Below are positions 44,812 to 53,960 of a stretch of 64,000 nucleotides of DNA, piece by piece. Origin of the DNA: Arthrobacter sp. PvP023 (GTDB lineage: Bacteria; Actinomycetota; Actinomycetes; Actinomycetales; Micrococcaceae); contig NZ_JAFIBI010000001.1 in NCBI RefSeq assembly GCF_017832975.1, positions 2,542,001 through 2,606,000 of the forward strand, read 5' to 3'. Made by a program: the position numbers and the translations under genes. The number at the start of each line of letters is the position of its first letter. The first letter of the stretch is position 1. Under the pieces are notes generated by a model. That model ran no database searches, was not told the origin of the DNA, and saw only the letters and a list, made by a program, of their open reading frames with translations.

Positions 44812-45553
44812 GGCCGTGGCTCCGGAACGCTGCGTTCTCCAGGCCGATGTCCGCTGCCGCAAATTCGTTGCGCCGGGCCACCAGTTGCTCGAGGTCGGCC
44901 ACGGTACGGCCCTCGAGGGAATGCCACGTGGCCCGGGCCGGATCGTCCGGAAGCGGCACGATGTGCGGGATCGCCACAGTCGCCACTCCCGAGGCCATAG
45001 CGGCAGCCACGCCGGGCGCCGAATCTTCGAGCGCAACGCAATCGGCGATGGTCAGTGCGGTGTCCCCTTGCTGGAGCAGTTCGACTGCTTTGAGGTAGGC
45101 CTCCGGGTGGGGCTTGCCGTTGGTGACGGTGTCGCCGGTGACCAGGAATTCGAAGTATGGCTTCGGCAGCGCTGCGACAACCTCGCGTGCAAGCGGCCCC
45201 TCGGACATCGTCACCAGGGCGCATCGGATGCCTGCCTCATGGAGCTGGTCCAGCAGTTCGCGCGCCCCCGGCCGCCAGGGAACGGACTTGCGGACTTTGC
45301 TGACGACCTGGGCCGTCAGCGAGTCGATGATTTCCCGGGCCTCGAGCTTGACTCCGGCTTTCTGGAGAACCCCGGCCGAGAAGACCAGGGACTGTCCCAC
45401 CAGCTGCATGGCCTGCGCGTGGGACCACTGTCCGCCGTGGGCGGCCACGAGCGCGTGCTCAGCCTCGATCCAGTACGGTTCAGTGTCGACGATGGTGCCA
45501 TCCATGTCCCATAAAGCGGCTTTGAGAAGTGGCTGGGAGGCTGAGGATCGCAT
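44804..45553 (-). CDS. HAD superfamily phosphatase (beta-phosphoglucomutase-like subfamily)
   Basis: 249-residue HAD hydrolase with a cap domain. Motif I is ALWDMDGTIVDTEPYW (nucleophile and acid/base Asp), motif II is CALVTMSEG, motif III the Lys in NGKPHPEAYLK and motif IV VALEDSAPGV. The substrate is likely a small sugar phosphate or nucleotide but cannot be named. ATG 45553 lies seven bases after TAGACT (leaderless) and gives the normal N-terminus. It is upstream partner of the M50 protease gene. Confidence 0.9.
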   Translation of the reverse strand: MRSSASQPLLKAALWDMDGTIVDTEPYWIEAEHALVAAHGGQWSHAQAMQLVGQSLVFSAGVLQKAGVKLEAREIIDSLTAQVVSKVRKSVPWRPGARELLDQLHEAGIRCALVTMSEGPLAREVVAALPKPYFEFLVTGDTVTNGKPHPEAYLKAVELLQQGDTALTIADCVALEDSAPGVAAAMASGVATVAIPHIVPLPDDPARATWHSLEGRTVADLEQLVARRNEFAAADIGLENAAFRSHGLD

Positions 45554-45706
45554 AGCTCCAAGTCTACGGTGCGGCCCTCGGGAGGCGGCGTGCGCTACGC
45601 CCTCGGCGAATATCGTGCGGACTGATGCGGTGCGGCTGCGCCCCGCGGAAGATTTGTGGCGCTTCATTCCATGCACCCGGCGGTGTCTTGGACGTAGGGT
45701 GAAGAA

Positions 45707-46612
45707 ATGAATAGCTTCGACGGAGACACCAGCGAACCGGGTGCCACGCCCGAGCCGGAGCGGCTGCTACAGCCCGTGCCAGACGGCCAGCGCATCACTG
45801 TGATGCTCGCCGCCTTTGAAGGCTGGAATGATGCCGGCGAAGCAGCGAGCGACGCCTTGCGTTACCTGAACAAACTGTGGGGCGGCAAAAAGGTGGCATC
45901 GATTGATGCAGACGAGTACTACGACTTCCAGTTCACACGGCCAACCATCCGCCGGACGTCATCCGGGGAACGCAAAATCAAATGGCCGTCCACGCGGATC
46001 TACAAAGCCAGTGCCCCGGACGCGAATGTCGATGTGATCTTTGTCCAAGGCACGGAGCCGTCCTATAAGTGGCGGGCCTATACCGCTGAGCTGCTGGTCC
46101 ATGCCGAGGCCCTGCACGTGGACTACGTCATCCTGGTGGGCGCCCTGCTCGCTGATGTGCCGCACAGCCGACCCATCCCGGTGAGCACGTCCACTGATGA
46201 CAGCGCCCTCCGGGAACGCATGAACCTTGAAGCCTCGCAGTACGAAGGCCCGGTGGGGATTGTCGGCGTACTTTCGGAAGTGGCACTGCTGGCCGGCTTG
46301 CCTACAGTGTCCCTCTGGGCGGCCGTTCCGCACTATGTCGCGCAAGCCCCCTCCCCCAAGGCGCAGCTCGCCCTTCTTCATAAGATTGAGGAGTTGCTCC
46401 AGGTGCCGCTTGACACCCACGAACTGGCTGAGGAAGCAGACGCATGGGAGCGCGGTGTGGATGAGCTCGCCACCGAGGACCCGGAGATTGCAGCGTACGT
46501 GCGGCAGCTGGAGGAAGCCAAGGACACCGCTGACCTTCCGGAGGCCAGTGGCGAGTCCATAGCGCGCGAATTCGAGCGCTACCTCAAACGCCGCGGCAAG
46601 GACAAGCAGTAG
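45707..46612 (+). CDS. PAC2 family protein
   Basis: 301-residue member of the PAC2 family, named for eukaryotic proteasome assembly chaperone 2. The core includes ITVMLAAFEGWNDAGEAASD and YDFQFTRPTIRRTSSGERKI, with HYVAQAPSPKAQLALLHKIE in the second half; the C-terminus is helical and charged (EFERYLKRRGKDKQ). A function in bacteria is not established. ATG is six bases after TAGGGT (leaderless). It is divergent from the HAD gene and about 2 kb from trmI–arc. Confidence 0.9.
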   Translation: MNSFDGDTSEPGATPEPERLLQPVPDGQRITVMLAAFEGWNDAGEAASDALRYLNKLWGGKKVASIDADEYYDFQFTRPTIRRTSSGERKIKWPSTRIYKASAPDANVDVIFVQGTEPSYKWRAYTAELLVHAEALHVDYVILVGALLADVPHSRPIPVSTSTDDSALRERMNLEASQYEGPVGIVGVLSEVALLAGLPTVSLWAAVPHYVAQAPSPKAQLALLHKIEELLQVPLDTHELAEEADAWERGVDELATEDPEIAAYVRQLEEAKDTADLPEASGESIAREFERYLKRRGKDKQ

Positions 46613-46630
46613 GGCGCAGCGTTAAACCGG

Positions 46631-46670
46631 ACGCGGTCCCCGGCGAAGTTCGCCCGGGACCGCGTTTTGT
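46631..46670 (+). terminator. intrinsic terminator after the PAC2 gene
   Basis: Stem ACGCGGTCCC/GGGACCGCGT (46631–46640 with 46656–46665), an inner CGGCGA/TCGCCCG pairing with one bulge, then TTTTGTT at the end. It lies between convergent PAC2 and mshC. Confidence 0.85.
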
Positions 46671-46680
46671 TGAGAGAGAT

Positions 46681-47961
46681 TTAGAGTTCGACGCCGAGCA
46701 GGGCGTTGACGGCGTCACTGACCAGCGCCTGGTCCATCGGCGAGCCGGCCCCTGCGTGCTGCTTGGCGTCGCCGGCCCAGCGGTCCACGGCCGCGAGGGC
46801 GCCGGGGGCGTTCAGGTCGTTGGCCAGCTCGCCCCGCATCTCCGCGATAAGCGTGGCGGCGGAACCCTGCGGGGCCATGGTCAGGGCGTCCCGCCACTCG
46901 GCAAGCCTGGATTTTGCTTCTGCGAAGCCTGCCTCCGTCCAGGACCAGTCCGCGCGGTAATGGTGGGCGAGGATTGCCAGGCGGATGGCTGCGGGTTCCT
47001 CGCCGGCAGCCCGGAGTTTGGATACGAGAACCAGGTTTCCCTTGGATTTGCTCATCTTTTCGCCGTCGAGGCCCACCATCCCGGCGTGGGCGAAATGCCG
47101 TGCCAGGGGAACGCCGGCCAGCGAATAGGCGTGTCCGGCGCCCATCTCGTGGTGCGGGAAGATGAGGTCGGATCCTCCGCCTTGAACGGTGAAGGGTGCC
47201 GGGAGGTACTTCTGCGCAATGACCGTGCACTCAATGTGCCAGCCTGGCCGGCCCGCCCCCAGTTCGCCGCCGGCCCAGCTGGGTTCGCCGTCGCGGGCCA
47301 CCCGCCAAAGCAGCGGATCCAGGGCCTGCCGCTTGCCGCGTCGGCCCGGGTCGCCGCCGCGTTCGGCGAAGAGTTCCAGCATTTCAGTCTCGGAGAGCCC
47401 GGACACCGATCCCAGGGTCCATGCGTCCTTGGCCTCCGCGGAGTGTTTGCTGGCGGCCTCGACGTCATAGTAGACGTCGCCGTCCGGCTCACCGGGGGTG
47501 CCGGTAACGCGGTATGCCAGGCCTAGGTGCAGGAGGCGTTCAATGGCGGGAACGATTTCCGGGATGGATTCGACCGCCCCGACGTAGTGGTCCGGCGCCA
47601 GGACGTTGAGGGCAGCCATGTCGGTCTGGAACAGCTCGATCTGGCTCGCGGCAAGGTCTCGCCAGTCAACACCCGTTGCTGTGGCCCGCTCAAGGAGGGG
47701 ATCGTCGACGTCGGTCACGTTCTGGACGTAGGCGACGCGTTGGCCGCCGTCGCGCCATGCACGGTTCAGCAGGTCGAAAGCGACATAGCTGGCCGCGTGC
47801 CCCATATGGGTTGCGTCATACGGGGTGATGCCGCAGACATACAGTGACTGCTCGCCAGTGGCTTCAAGGGTGCTGTAGGCGCCCTCGGCGGTGTCGAAAA
47901 TCCGAACGGCGGGCATGCGGCCCGGAAGCTGAGGGACAGGGCGGGAGATCCAGGATTTCAC
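46681..47961 (-). CDS. mshC: cysteine:1-D-myo-inosityl 2-amino-2-deoxy-glucopyranoside ligase
   Basis: Adds cysteine to GlcN-inositol in mycothiol synthesis, the main thiol buffer of Actinobacteria. The 426-residue protein is related to cysteinyl-tRNA synthetase: HIGH-like [15 protein letters not shown], zinc-site region VCGITPYD and [10 protein letters not shown], and KMSKS in [13 protein letters not shown]. Length and the lack of an anticodon domain fit MshC and not CysS. GTG start lies six bases after TAGGCT (leaderless). It is 16 bases downstream of uppP on the same strand. Confidence 0.95.
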   Translation of the reverse strand: MKSWISRPVPQLPGRMPAVRIFDTAEGAYSTLEATGEQSLYVCGITPYDATHMGHAASYVAFDLLNRAWRDGGQRVAYVQNVTDVDDPLLERATATGVDWRDLAASQIELFQTDMAALNVLAPDHYVGAVESIPEIVPAIERLLHLGLAYRVTGTPGEPDGDVYYDVEAASKHSAEAKDAWTLGSVSGLSETEMLELFAERGGDPGRRGKRQALDPLLWRVARDGEPSWAGGELGAGRPGWHIECTVIAQKYLPAPFTVQGGGSDLIFPHHEMGAGHAYSLAGVPLARHFAHAGMVGLDGEKMSKSKGNLVLVSKLRAAGEEPAAIRLAILAHHYRADWSWTEAGFAEAKSRLAEWRDALTMAPQGSAATLIAEMRGELANDLNAPGALAAVDRWAGDAKQHAGAGSPMDQALVSDAVNALLGVEL

Positions 47962-47976
47962 AGGCCAAGCCTAGTG

Positions 47977-48810
47977 CTAGGCGCTGATGACATTGAAACC
48001 GAGCAGCAGGTACAGCGCCATGCCGAGGAAAATCCGGTACCAGACGAAGAGCCGGTAGCTCCGGGTGGAGACGAACTTCAGGAACCAGCCGATGATGACG
48101 TACCCGACAACGAGGGCGATCACGGTGGCCAGAGCTGTTTCCGGCAGACCGTAGGGCCCGGTGATGCCGTCCTTGGACACCACTTTGTACAGCTGGTACA
48201 GCCCGCTGCCGAACACGGCCGGAATGGCGAGGAGGAACGAATACCGGGCTGCGGCCTCGCGGGTGTACCCCATCAGCAGTCCGGCGGTAATGGTTCCACC
48301 GGACCGGGACACGCCGGGGATGAGTGCCAGCGCCTGAGCGAACCCGTAAAGGATGCCGTGCTTATATGTCAGCTTTGTCAGGTCGCGCTCCTGGCGGCCC
48401 ACTGCGTCGGCGACGGCGAGGATCAGGCCGAAGACGATCAGCATGGTGGCCACGATCCAGAGGCTGCGGAGGACGGATTCAATCTGGTCCTGGAAGATTA
48501 GGCCCAGGACGATGATGGGCAGGCTGCCGATGATCACCAGCCAGCCCATGCGGGCATCCGGGTCGTTCGACGGAACGCGCCGCGTCAACGACCCGAACCA
48601 GGCCTTGACGATCCGGACGATATCCCGCCAGAAGTAGATGATCACCGCAGTCTCGGTTCCGAGCTGGGTGATTGCGGTAAACGCCGCCCCGGGGTCCGCC
48701 GCATTCGGCAGGAACGATCCGACGATGCGCAAGTGGGCGCTTGAGGAAATCGGGAGGAATTCGGTCAGCCCTTGGACAAGACCCAGCAGGGCCGCTTCAA
48801 ACCAGTTCAC
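47977..48810 (-). CDS. uppP: undecaprenyl-diphosphate phosphatase
   Basis: Recycles the lipid carrier of peptidoglycan synthesis by hydrolysing undecaprenyl diphosphate, and gives bacitracin tolerance. The polytopic protein (277 residues from GTG 48810; 286 if ATG 48837 is used) has the catalytic blocks [17 protein letters not shown] and [17 protein letters not shown]. About eight membrane helices are seen. A TAGGGT box ends eight bases before GTG 48810, favouring that start. It is divergent from the aldo/keto reductase. Confidence 0.93.
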   Translation of the reverse strand: MNWFEAALLGLVQGLTEFLPISSSAHLRIVGSFLPNAADPGAAFTAITQLGTETAVIIYFWRDIVRIVKAWFGSLTRRVPSNDPDARMGWLVIIGSLPIIVLGLIFQDQIESVLRSLWIVATMLIVFGLILAVADAVGRQERDLTKLTYKHGILYGFAQALALIPGVSRSGGTITAGLLMGYTREAAARYSFLLAIPAVFGSGLYQLYKVVSKDGITGPYGLPETALATVIALVVGYVIIGWFLKFVSTRSYRLFVWYRIFLGMALYLLLGFNVISA

Positions 48811-48862
48811 GTTTATAGACCCTACGTCATGAAGCATGGTGAATCCCCGTAAGCTAACTGCT

Positions 48863-49798
48863 ATGCAGCAGCGTTATGTCGGCAACAGTGGGTTGCGCGT
48901 GTCCTCACTCTCCCTAGGAACGATGTCGTGGGCACGGGAGACGGATGAGCAGGATGCCTCCGAACTGCTGCGGTCGTTCGTTGACGCCGGCGGGACCTTG
49001 ATCGATACCGCCGCCTCCTACTCCGATGGCCAGGCGGAGGCCCTCCTGGGTTCCATGCTGGGTGACGTCGTCTCCCGCTCGGAAGTGGTGATTTCCACCA
49101 AGGCAGGAATTTCGACGTCGGACGGCCGGCGCAGCGTCGACACCTCACGTAACGGCATGCTCTCCGGGCTGGATGCCAGCCTTGCCCGGCTCGGCACAGA
49201 CTATGTCGACGTCTGGTTTGCGCAGGCTTGGGACGCGAATGTCCCCTTGGAAGAGACTCTCTCAGCCCTCGAGTTCGCACTACGCACGGGCCGCGCCCGC
49301 TATGCGGGAGTGTCGAACTTCAGCGGGTGGCAGACGGCCAAGGCCGCGGCCGTGGCCGGCTTCCCGATCGTGGCGAGCCAGACGGAATACTCATTGCTGC
49401 AGCGGAAGCCTGAATCAGAGCTCATCCCCGCCATCGAGGACGCCGGCCTGGGACTGTTTGCCTGGGCGCCCCTTGGCCGCGGGGTGCTTACCGGGAAGTA
49501 CCGCGGGCACATACCGGCGGATTCCCGGGCGGCACAGAAGAGGCTGGCCGGCTACGTTGAGCCCTATCTTGAGGAGCCTGCGTCCCGGATCGTGGAAGCG
49601 GTTGCGATGGCCGCCCGGGGACTGGGTCGGTCGTCAATCGATGTTGCCCTGAGCTGGCTGCTCTCACAGCACGGAGTGGCGACCGCGATCGTGGGGGCCA
49701 GGTCTCCCGTGCAGCTCAAGGAGATCCTTGATTCGCAACTGACACACGTGCCTGCGGAAATCGCGCGGGCGCTGGAAGACGTTTCCGCGGTGGATTAA
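48863..49798 (+). CDS. aldo/keto reductase
   Basis: 311-residue NADPH-dependent TIM-barrel oxidoreductase when started at ATG 48863 ([11 protein letters not shown]). Catalytic residues are in [20 protein letters not shown] (Asp and Tyr) and the following Lys in EVVISTKAG, with [10 protein letters not shown] later. The usual catalytic His region reads WFAQAWD, so the His is replaced by Gln; activity may be altered. The ATG lies seven bases after TAAGCT (leaderless); the frame is open to 48836 but the added residues overlap the uppP promoter region. Substrate unknown. Confidence 0.88.
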   Translation: MQQRYVGNSGLRVSSLSLGTMSWARETDEQDASELLRSFVDAGGTLIDTAASYSDGQAEALLGSMLGDVVSRSEVVISTKAGISTSDGRRSVDTSRNGMLSGLDASLARLGTDYVDVWFAQAWDANVPLEETLSALEFALRTGRARYAGVSNFSGWQTAKAAAVAGFPIVASQTEYSLLQRKPESELIPAIEDAGLGLFAWAPLGRGVLTGKYRGHIPADSRAAQKRLAGYVEPYLEEPASRIVEAVAMAARGLGRSSIDVALSWLLSQHGVATAIVGARSPVQLKEILDSQLTHVPAEIARALEDVSAVD

Positions 49799-49852
49799 AG
49801 CTCCGGAGGGAGCAGGCTGTCCGGCGTCTGAATCGTGGCGCCCGGAACCCGA

Positions 49853-50119
49853 CTAATCCTCGACGATCTCCAGATCTTCGTCGTCCTCGGCTTCCTCTTC
49901 TTCGTCTTCGTCGTCCACGTCCTCGATGACCTCTAGCGGGGTAACCTCGCCGTAAGCCTCATAAAGGGAATCGTCGTAGACTTCGAAAGCATCGGCAACG
50001 GCAAAGAACGCCGCTTCGACGGTTGGGTCTCCCTCGCCCCGCCGTGCGGAGGCTGCGATCAGGTGTTCTTCCAGGGCTGTGGTCAGGGACTGAAGCGCGA
50101 CACGCGGATCGATGCTCAT
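49853..50119 (-). CDS. small acidic protein of unknown function
   Basis: 88-residue protein. The first 60 residues are helical (MSIDPRVALQSLTTALEEHL, then AAFFAVADAFEVYDDSLYEA) and the last 25 are almost entirely Asp and Glu. Similar proteins are common in actinobacterial genomes, but I know no function. ATG lies six bases after TAACGT (leaderless). It is divergent from the DUF5703 gene. Confidence 0.78.
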   Translation of the reverse strand: MSIDPRVALQSLTTALEEHLIAASARRGEGDPTVEAAFFAVADAFEVYDDSLYEAYGEVTPLEVIEDVDDEDEEEEAEDDEDLEIVED

Positions 50120-50158
50120 GACTTCACGTTAGCCGGAAAAGGACGAAAATGGAGAGCA

Positions 50159-50392
50159 ATGAAAGAACATTTTCTGAGCAGTTCAGTCCAGCGGGAGCGG
50201 GACTACGCGAGGCAGTACGAGTACCTGGTACTGACGGTCGGCCCTGAGGATTCCCTTCCGGAAGCGCGTCGGCGCCTTGTTGAGCATTCCGAATACGGCA
50301 AGTGGGAGCTGGAGCGCAGCCGGCTTTACGTAGGCGGCGGCAGGCGCTTCTGGTTGCGCCGCAAAGTCATCCAGGTGCAACGCACGGTTTAA
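50159..50392 (+). CDS. DUF5703 family protein
   Basis: 77-residue protein from ATG 50159, with MKEHFLSSSVQRERDYARQY then EYLVLTVGPEDSLPEARRRL and a C-terminal LYVGGGRRFWLRRKVIQVQR. The pattern suggests a short alpha/beta fold; the family has no known role. GGAGAGCA just before the ATG decides this start over the longer frame from 50063, which would overlap the neighbour's coding region. Confidence 0.8.
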   Translation: MKEHFLSSSVQRERDYARQYEYLVLTVGPEDSLPEARRRLVEHSEYGKWELERSRLYVGGGRRFWLRRKVIQVQRTV

Positions 50393-50396
50393 CGCG

Positions 50397-51560
50397 CTAC
50401 GGAGTGGCCAGCGGGCCCAGCCACGCGTTGGCCACGGTGTTGTGTGCGGACTCGTCATCCGAGGGGTGGAACATCCCGGCCAGCACGTCACGGTACAACC
50501 GTTCCAGTTCGGACCCCCGGAAGTAGCTGGATCCCCCCGAGACCCGGATTGCGAGGTCCACAACCGTGCGCGCCGTTTCCGTGGCCCGGACCTTGAGGCC
50601 CACCAGCCGCGGGAACCACTGGCTGCCGTGATCCACCAGGCCATCAACGTCCCGCGAGAGCTCTGCAAGCTGGGGATACAAGGCATCCATTGCCATGGCG
50701 GCTTCCGCAACTTTCCAACGGATATCGGGATCCTGAGCGTAAGTGCGTCCATCGTTCTTGAAGGACGTCCGGCGTTTGACGGCCTCAACGCCCAGGGCCA
50801 GCGCACGCTCACCGAGACCGGTGTAGACGGCAGCCAACAAGGTCTCAAAACATGCGAAGATCGCGAAGATCAAAGGGTCCGCGTTTGGCCCCACCGGCAG
50901 TTTTCGGAAGATCCGGTCCGCGGGCACCAAAGCACCGTCCAAGACCGTGGTGTTTGACTGGCTCGCACGCATTCCCAGGGTGTCCCAGTCTTCCAGGATG
51001 TCGTAGCCGTCGGACTCCCTGCTAAGGAAGCCGTGCACCAGTTCCCCCTCGCCGTCCCTGGCTGAACCGTCCTTGCCGAAGATGCCGAGCCTTGTCCACA
51101 CCGGGGACAGGCTGGTGAAGATCTTCCGCCCGGTGAAGCTGTAGCTCCCGTCCGGGTGCGGGGTTGCGCGGGTCCGGGAATCGAACAGCACTGAGTCGTT
51201 GCCGGCTTCAGAGTTCCCGAAGGCGAAGATCTCCCCCTGCGATGCCTCCCGGAGGACAAAGTCCAGGGAGGAATCGCCGCGGGCGGCGAGGACATGTGCG
51301 ACGCCGGTCCACACCAAATGCATGTTGATCGCCAGCGCGGTGGCCGGGGCCGCCGTCGCCAGCCTCCTTTGCAGCTGGGCTGCCGCGGCGAGACCAAGGC
51401 CCAGGCCGCCGTCGGCCGCCGGCACAAAGATCTTGAGATAGCCGGCAGCAGCGAGTTCCTCCAGGTCCTCAGTGAAGAACCGGTTCTCCCGGTCATAGCG
51501 GGCGGCACGGCCGCGGATACGGTCCAGCAGGGGTTCGGTGAGGATCTGTTCCGGTGTCAT
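50397..51560 (-). CDS. acyl-CoA dehydrogenase family flavoprotein
   Basis: 387-residue FAD-dependent dehydrogenase of the acyl-CoA dehydrogenase fold. N-terminal helices (MTPEQILTEPLLDRIRGRAA), a beta middle with FGNSEAGNDSVLFDSRTRAT and GSYSFTGRKIFTSLSP, and a C-terminal helical bundle with AIRVSGGSSYFRGSELERLY. The glutamate base typical of fatty acyl dehydrogenases is not evident; the family also contains sulfur- and nitrogen-compound monooxygenases. Substrate unknown. It lies downstream of the M20 peptidase, 45 bases apart. Confidence 0.85.
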   Translation of the reverse strand: MTPEQILTEPLLDRIRGRAARYDRENRFFTEDLEELAAAGYLKIFVPAADGGLGLGLAAAAQLQRRLATAAPATALAINMHLVWTGVAHVLAARGDSSLDFVLREASQGEIFAFGNSEAGNDSVLFDSRTRATPHPDGSYSFTGRKIFTSLSPVWTRLGIFGKDGSARDGEGELVHGFLSRESDGYDILEDWDTLGMRASQSNTTVLDGALVPADRIFRKLPVGPNADPLIFAIFACFETLLAAVYTGLGERALALGVEAVKRRTSFKNDGRTYAQDPDIRWKVAEAAMAMDALYPQLAELSRDVDGLVDHGSQWFPRLVGLKVRATETARTVVDLAIRVSGGSSYFRGSELERLYRDVLAGMFHPSDDESAHNTVANAWLGPLATP

Positions 51561-51605
51561 GGCCTGGCTTTCGGGGGCTGCTGTGGCTGTCGGCTGCGGA
51601 GTGAT

Positions 51606-52910
51606 TCAGTAGTTGGTCAGGAGCCTGTCCAGAACCCTGGCGCCGAACTTGAGGGAATCCGCGGGCACCCGCTCGTCCACGCCGTGGAACATGCCGGTGA
51701 AATCGAGCTCATCCGGGAGTTGCAGCGGGGCGAAGCCGTACCCGGTGATGCCCAGCCGGCTCAGGGACTTGTTGTCCGTGCCGCCGGACAGGGTGTAGGG
51801 AAGGACCTTGGCGCCTGGATCCTCGGAGTGCAGGGCATCGATCATGGAGTCCACCAGGTTCCCGGCAAACGGCACCTCAAGCGACACATCGTTGTGGACG
51901 TACGAAACGTCGACGCCGGTACCTGCGAGCTCCTTGACGATCTCCAGTACCTGCTGCTCCTGGCCCGGAAGTGTCCGGCAATCCACCAGGGCCTCCGCCG
52001 ACTCGGGAATGACGTTGTGCTTGTAGCCGCCTTTGAGGAGGGTGGGGTTGGTGGTGTTCTGAAGTGTGGCTCCCACGAACCGCGCAACGGTTCCGAGCTC
52101 TTTGAGGAGCTTCTCCGGATCGTCAGGATCGAATTCCACGCCCGTGAGTTCCGTCACGCCGTCGAGGAACTGCCTGGTGGTGGGCGTCAGTTCCACCGGC
52201 CACTGGTACTCGCCAATGCGGGACACGGCGCTGGCGAGGCGCGTTACGGCATTGTCGGTGTTGATCTGCGAGCCGTGGCCCGCGCGGCCGTGGGCCACCA
52301 GGCGCAGCCACGACAGCCCCTTTTCCGCGGTCTGCAGGAGGTAGGTCCGTTGTCCGCCAATGGTGGCGGAGAAGCCGCCGACTTCCGAGATGGCCTCGGT
52401 GGCGCCGTCGAAGAGTTCACGCCGGTTTTCGACGGCGTAACGGGCGCCGTAGGTGCCGCCGGCCTCCTCGTCGGCGAAGAACGCAAAGATCAGGTCCCGC
52501 TTGGGCTTGCGTCCGGTCCGGGCAAAGTTCCGCATGACAGCGAGGATCATGGCGTCCATGTCCTTCATGTCCACGGCACCGCGTCCCCAGATCAGGCCGT
52601 CCTTGAGTTCGGCTCCGAAAGGGTCGACTGACCACTGATCCCGGAGGGCGGGCACGACGTCCAGGTGCCCGTGGACCACCAGGGCGCTCGCGGAGGGGTC
52701 CTCCCCCGTAATTCGCGTGACGACGTTGGCCCGGCCCGGCGCCGATTCAAAAATCTCCGCGTCCAGCCCCACTTCGGTGATGAGGCCGGCGGTGTATTCC
52801 GCAGCCGCGCGCTCCCCGGGACCTGTTCCGTCGCCGTAGTTCGAAGTGTCGATCCGGATCAGTTCCTGGCAGATCCTGACAACTTCGTCCTCGGGGCGTA
52901 TTTCAGTCAT
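51606..52910 (-). CDS. M20 family metallopeptidase
   Basis: 434-residue di-zinc hydrolase (ArgE/DapE/ACY1/CPG2 group). Metal ligands are in ALVVHGHLDVVPAL (His, Asp), IWGRGAVDMKDMDAMILAVM (Asp), FFADEEAGGTYGA (catalytic Glu and metal Glu) and SGGTDNKSL near the end. A dimerisation lid is inserted in the middle (KGLSWLRLVAHGRAGHGSQI). It likely cleaves a dipeptide or N-acyl amino acid. AGGAGTGAAAC before the ATG is a good ribosome site. Confidence 0.92.
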   Translation of the reverse strand: MTEIRPEDEVVRICQELIRIDTSNYGDGTGPGERAAAEYTAGLITEVGLDAEIFESAPGRANVVTRITGEDPSASALVVHGHLDVVPALRDQWSVDPFGAELKDGLIWGRGAVDMKDMDAMILAVMRNFARTGRKPKRDLIFAFFADEEAGGTYGARYAVENRRELFDGATEAISEVGGFSATIGGQRTYLLQTAEKGLSWLRLVAHGRAGHGSQINTDNAVTRLASAVSRIGEYQWPVELTPTTRQFLDGVTELTGVEFDPDDPEKLLKELGTVARFVGATLQNTTNPTLLKGGYKHNVIPESAEALVDCRTLPGQEQQVLEIVKELAGTGVDVSYVHNDVSLEVPFAGNLVDSMIDALHSEDPGAKVLPYTLSGGTDNKSLSRLGITGYGFAPLQLPDELDFTGMFHGVDERVPADSLKFGARVLDRLLTNY

Positions 52911-52983
52911 GTTTCACTCCTCGTGGGGGCCGCGTGATTGTTGGTTTCAGCCTACCCACAAGCCCCCTCCGAGCCTCGATTAT

Positions 52984-53010
52984 TTGTTTCCCGAAAAGTC
53001 GTGCTAGAGT
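52984..53010 (+). promoter_or_regulatory. candidate promoter of tRNA-Leu
   Basis: TTGTTT (52984–52989) and TAGAGT (53005–53010), 15 bp apart, about 65 bases before the mature tRNA. Spacing is short, so confidence is modest. Confidence 0.4.
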
Positions 53011-53075
53011 CTTTCTCGCTGCTTCGGAGAAATCCAAAACGCTGAAAGGCGGAAACGATCTCCGAATTACCACCT

Positions 53076-53158
53076 GCGCGGGTGGCGGAATGGCAGACGC
53101 GCTAGCTTGAGGTGCTAGTCCTCGAAAGGGGGTGGGGGTTCAAGTCCCCCTCCGCGCA
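53076..53158 (+). tRNA. tRNA-Leu (GAG)
   Basis: 83-base class II tRNA. The acceptor stem GCGCGGG pairs with TCCGCGC (one G·T), the anticodon stem CTAGC/GCTAG encloses loop TTGAGGT with anticodon GAG, a long variable arm follows, and the T arm is GGGGGTTCAAGTCCCCC. The discriminator is A and no CCA is encoded. It reads CUC (and CUU) codons. Confidence 0.95.
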
Positions 53159-53164
53159 CAAGGG

Positions 53165-53204
53165 AAAACCCCAGGAATCCACGGATTCCTGGGGTTTTTT
53201 TCTT
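53165..53204 (+). terminator. intrinsic terminator after tRNA-Leu
   Basis: Stem AAAACCCCAGGAATCC paired with 53183–53198, two-base loop AC, then a T-run at 53195–53201. It lies seven bases past the tRNA. Confidence 0.88.
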
Positions 53205-53265
53205 TCTCCTTACACGCGAAGGGGAATCAACGCATGGTGCAGCTGTGGCTTACAGCCAGCTGCTG

Positions 53266-53688
53266 TCACGCCACGACAACCCACTCATCCGTGTACTCGG
53301 AGAACCGCGGCTCATCAGGGCAGTCGATGGATGTCGAAATCACCGATCCTAAATTCATCTCGAACCGGACGCAGGCGCTGACGGTGCGCTGCTCTCCCCA
53401 CCAGCCGCCGCTGGTTGTCAGGTGTTCGCGATAATAATGGTCGGTAAAGAAGTCTCCCTCGGGGTCCCAGCCGAAGGCGTAAGGATCGCCCACGCCTTCC
53501 AGCTTTGAGGCGACCAGCGCCCTGTTCCCGACGTCCGTGGCTGCCGTAAACTTCACAAACCAGTCTCTGCCCTCGGCGGCCTTTTCACGGATGGCACTCC
53601 TCCCCATCTCCTCGATGGACGGCCTGGCGCACGAGGCGATCAGCAGCACCAGCGCCATGGCAACAGCCAGTTTCAATACACGTGACAT
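53266..53688 (-). CDS. small secreted lipoprotein of unknown function
   Basis: 140-residue protein starting MSRVLKLAVAMALVLLIASC with a lipobox (LIASC), so it is lipid-anchored outside the membrane. The rest is mixed alpha/beta with paired Cys (SACVRF and TSIDCPDEP) that could form a disulfide. No family recognised. GGGGGAAAA before ATG 53688 decides the start. It is 35 bases downstream of an XRE/DUF2975 pair, probably one transcript. Confidence 0.72.
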   Translation of the reverse strand: MSRVLKLAVAMALVLLIASCARPSIEEMGRSAIREKAAEGRDWFVKFTAATDVGNRALVASKLEGVGDPYAFGWDPEGDFFTDHYYREHLTTSGGWWGEQRTVSACVRFEMNLGSVISTSIDCPDEPRFSEYTDEWVVVA

Positions 53689-53723
53689 TTTTCCCCCAGG
53701 AATCGTGAGGCCCGGCCTCCCTC

Positions 53724-53960
53724 TTAGCCGGAGGATACCCGGCTCGTCACCAGCAGGTGCCCCACCTGGCAATCCAGCGCGTCGCAGATCGCCGTCAGGG
53801 TGGAAAACCGGATTGCCCGCGCCCGGTCGTTCTTGAGCACCGACAGGTTAACCAAGGACACGCCGACCTGTTTACTCAGCTCCGTCAGGGTCATCCCCCG
53901 CTCCTCGAGCAGCTCATCGAGGCGGCAGTGAATATCCGAAGCCTCGTCATCTGCCGGCAT
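53724..53960 (-). CDS. small XRE-type helix-turn-helix regulator (YozG-like)
   Basis: 78-residue DNA-binding protein with one HTH (RLDELLEERGMTLTELSKQV then VSLVNLSVLKNDRARAIRFS) and a short tail DCQVGHLL. The first base of its ATG is also the last base of the upstream DUF2975 stop (TGATG), so the two are made together. Such pairs with DUF2975 membrane proteins are frequent; the regulator likely binds upstream of its own operon. Confidence 0.88.
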   Translation of the reverse strand: MPADDEASDIHCRLDELLEERGMTLTELSKQVGVSLVNLSVLKNDRARAIRFSTLTAICDALDCQVGHLLVTSRVSSG

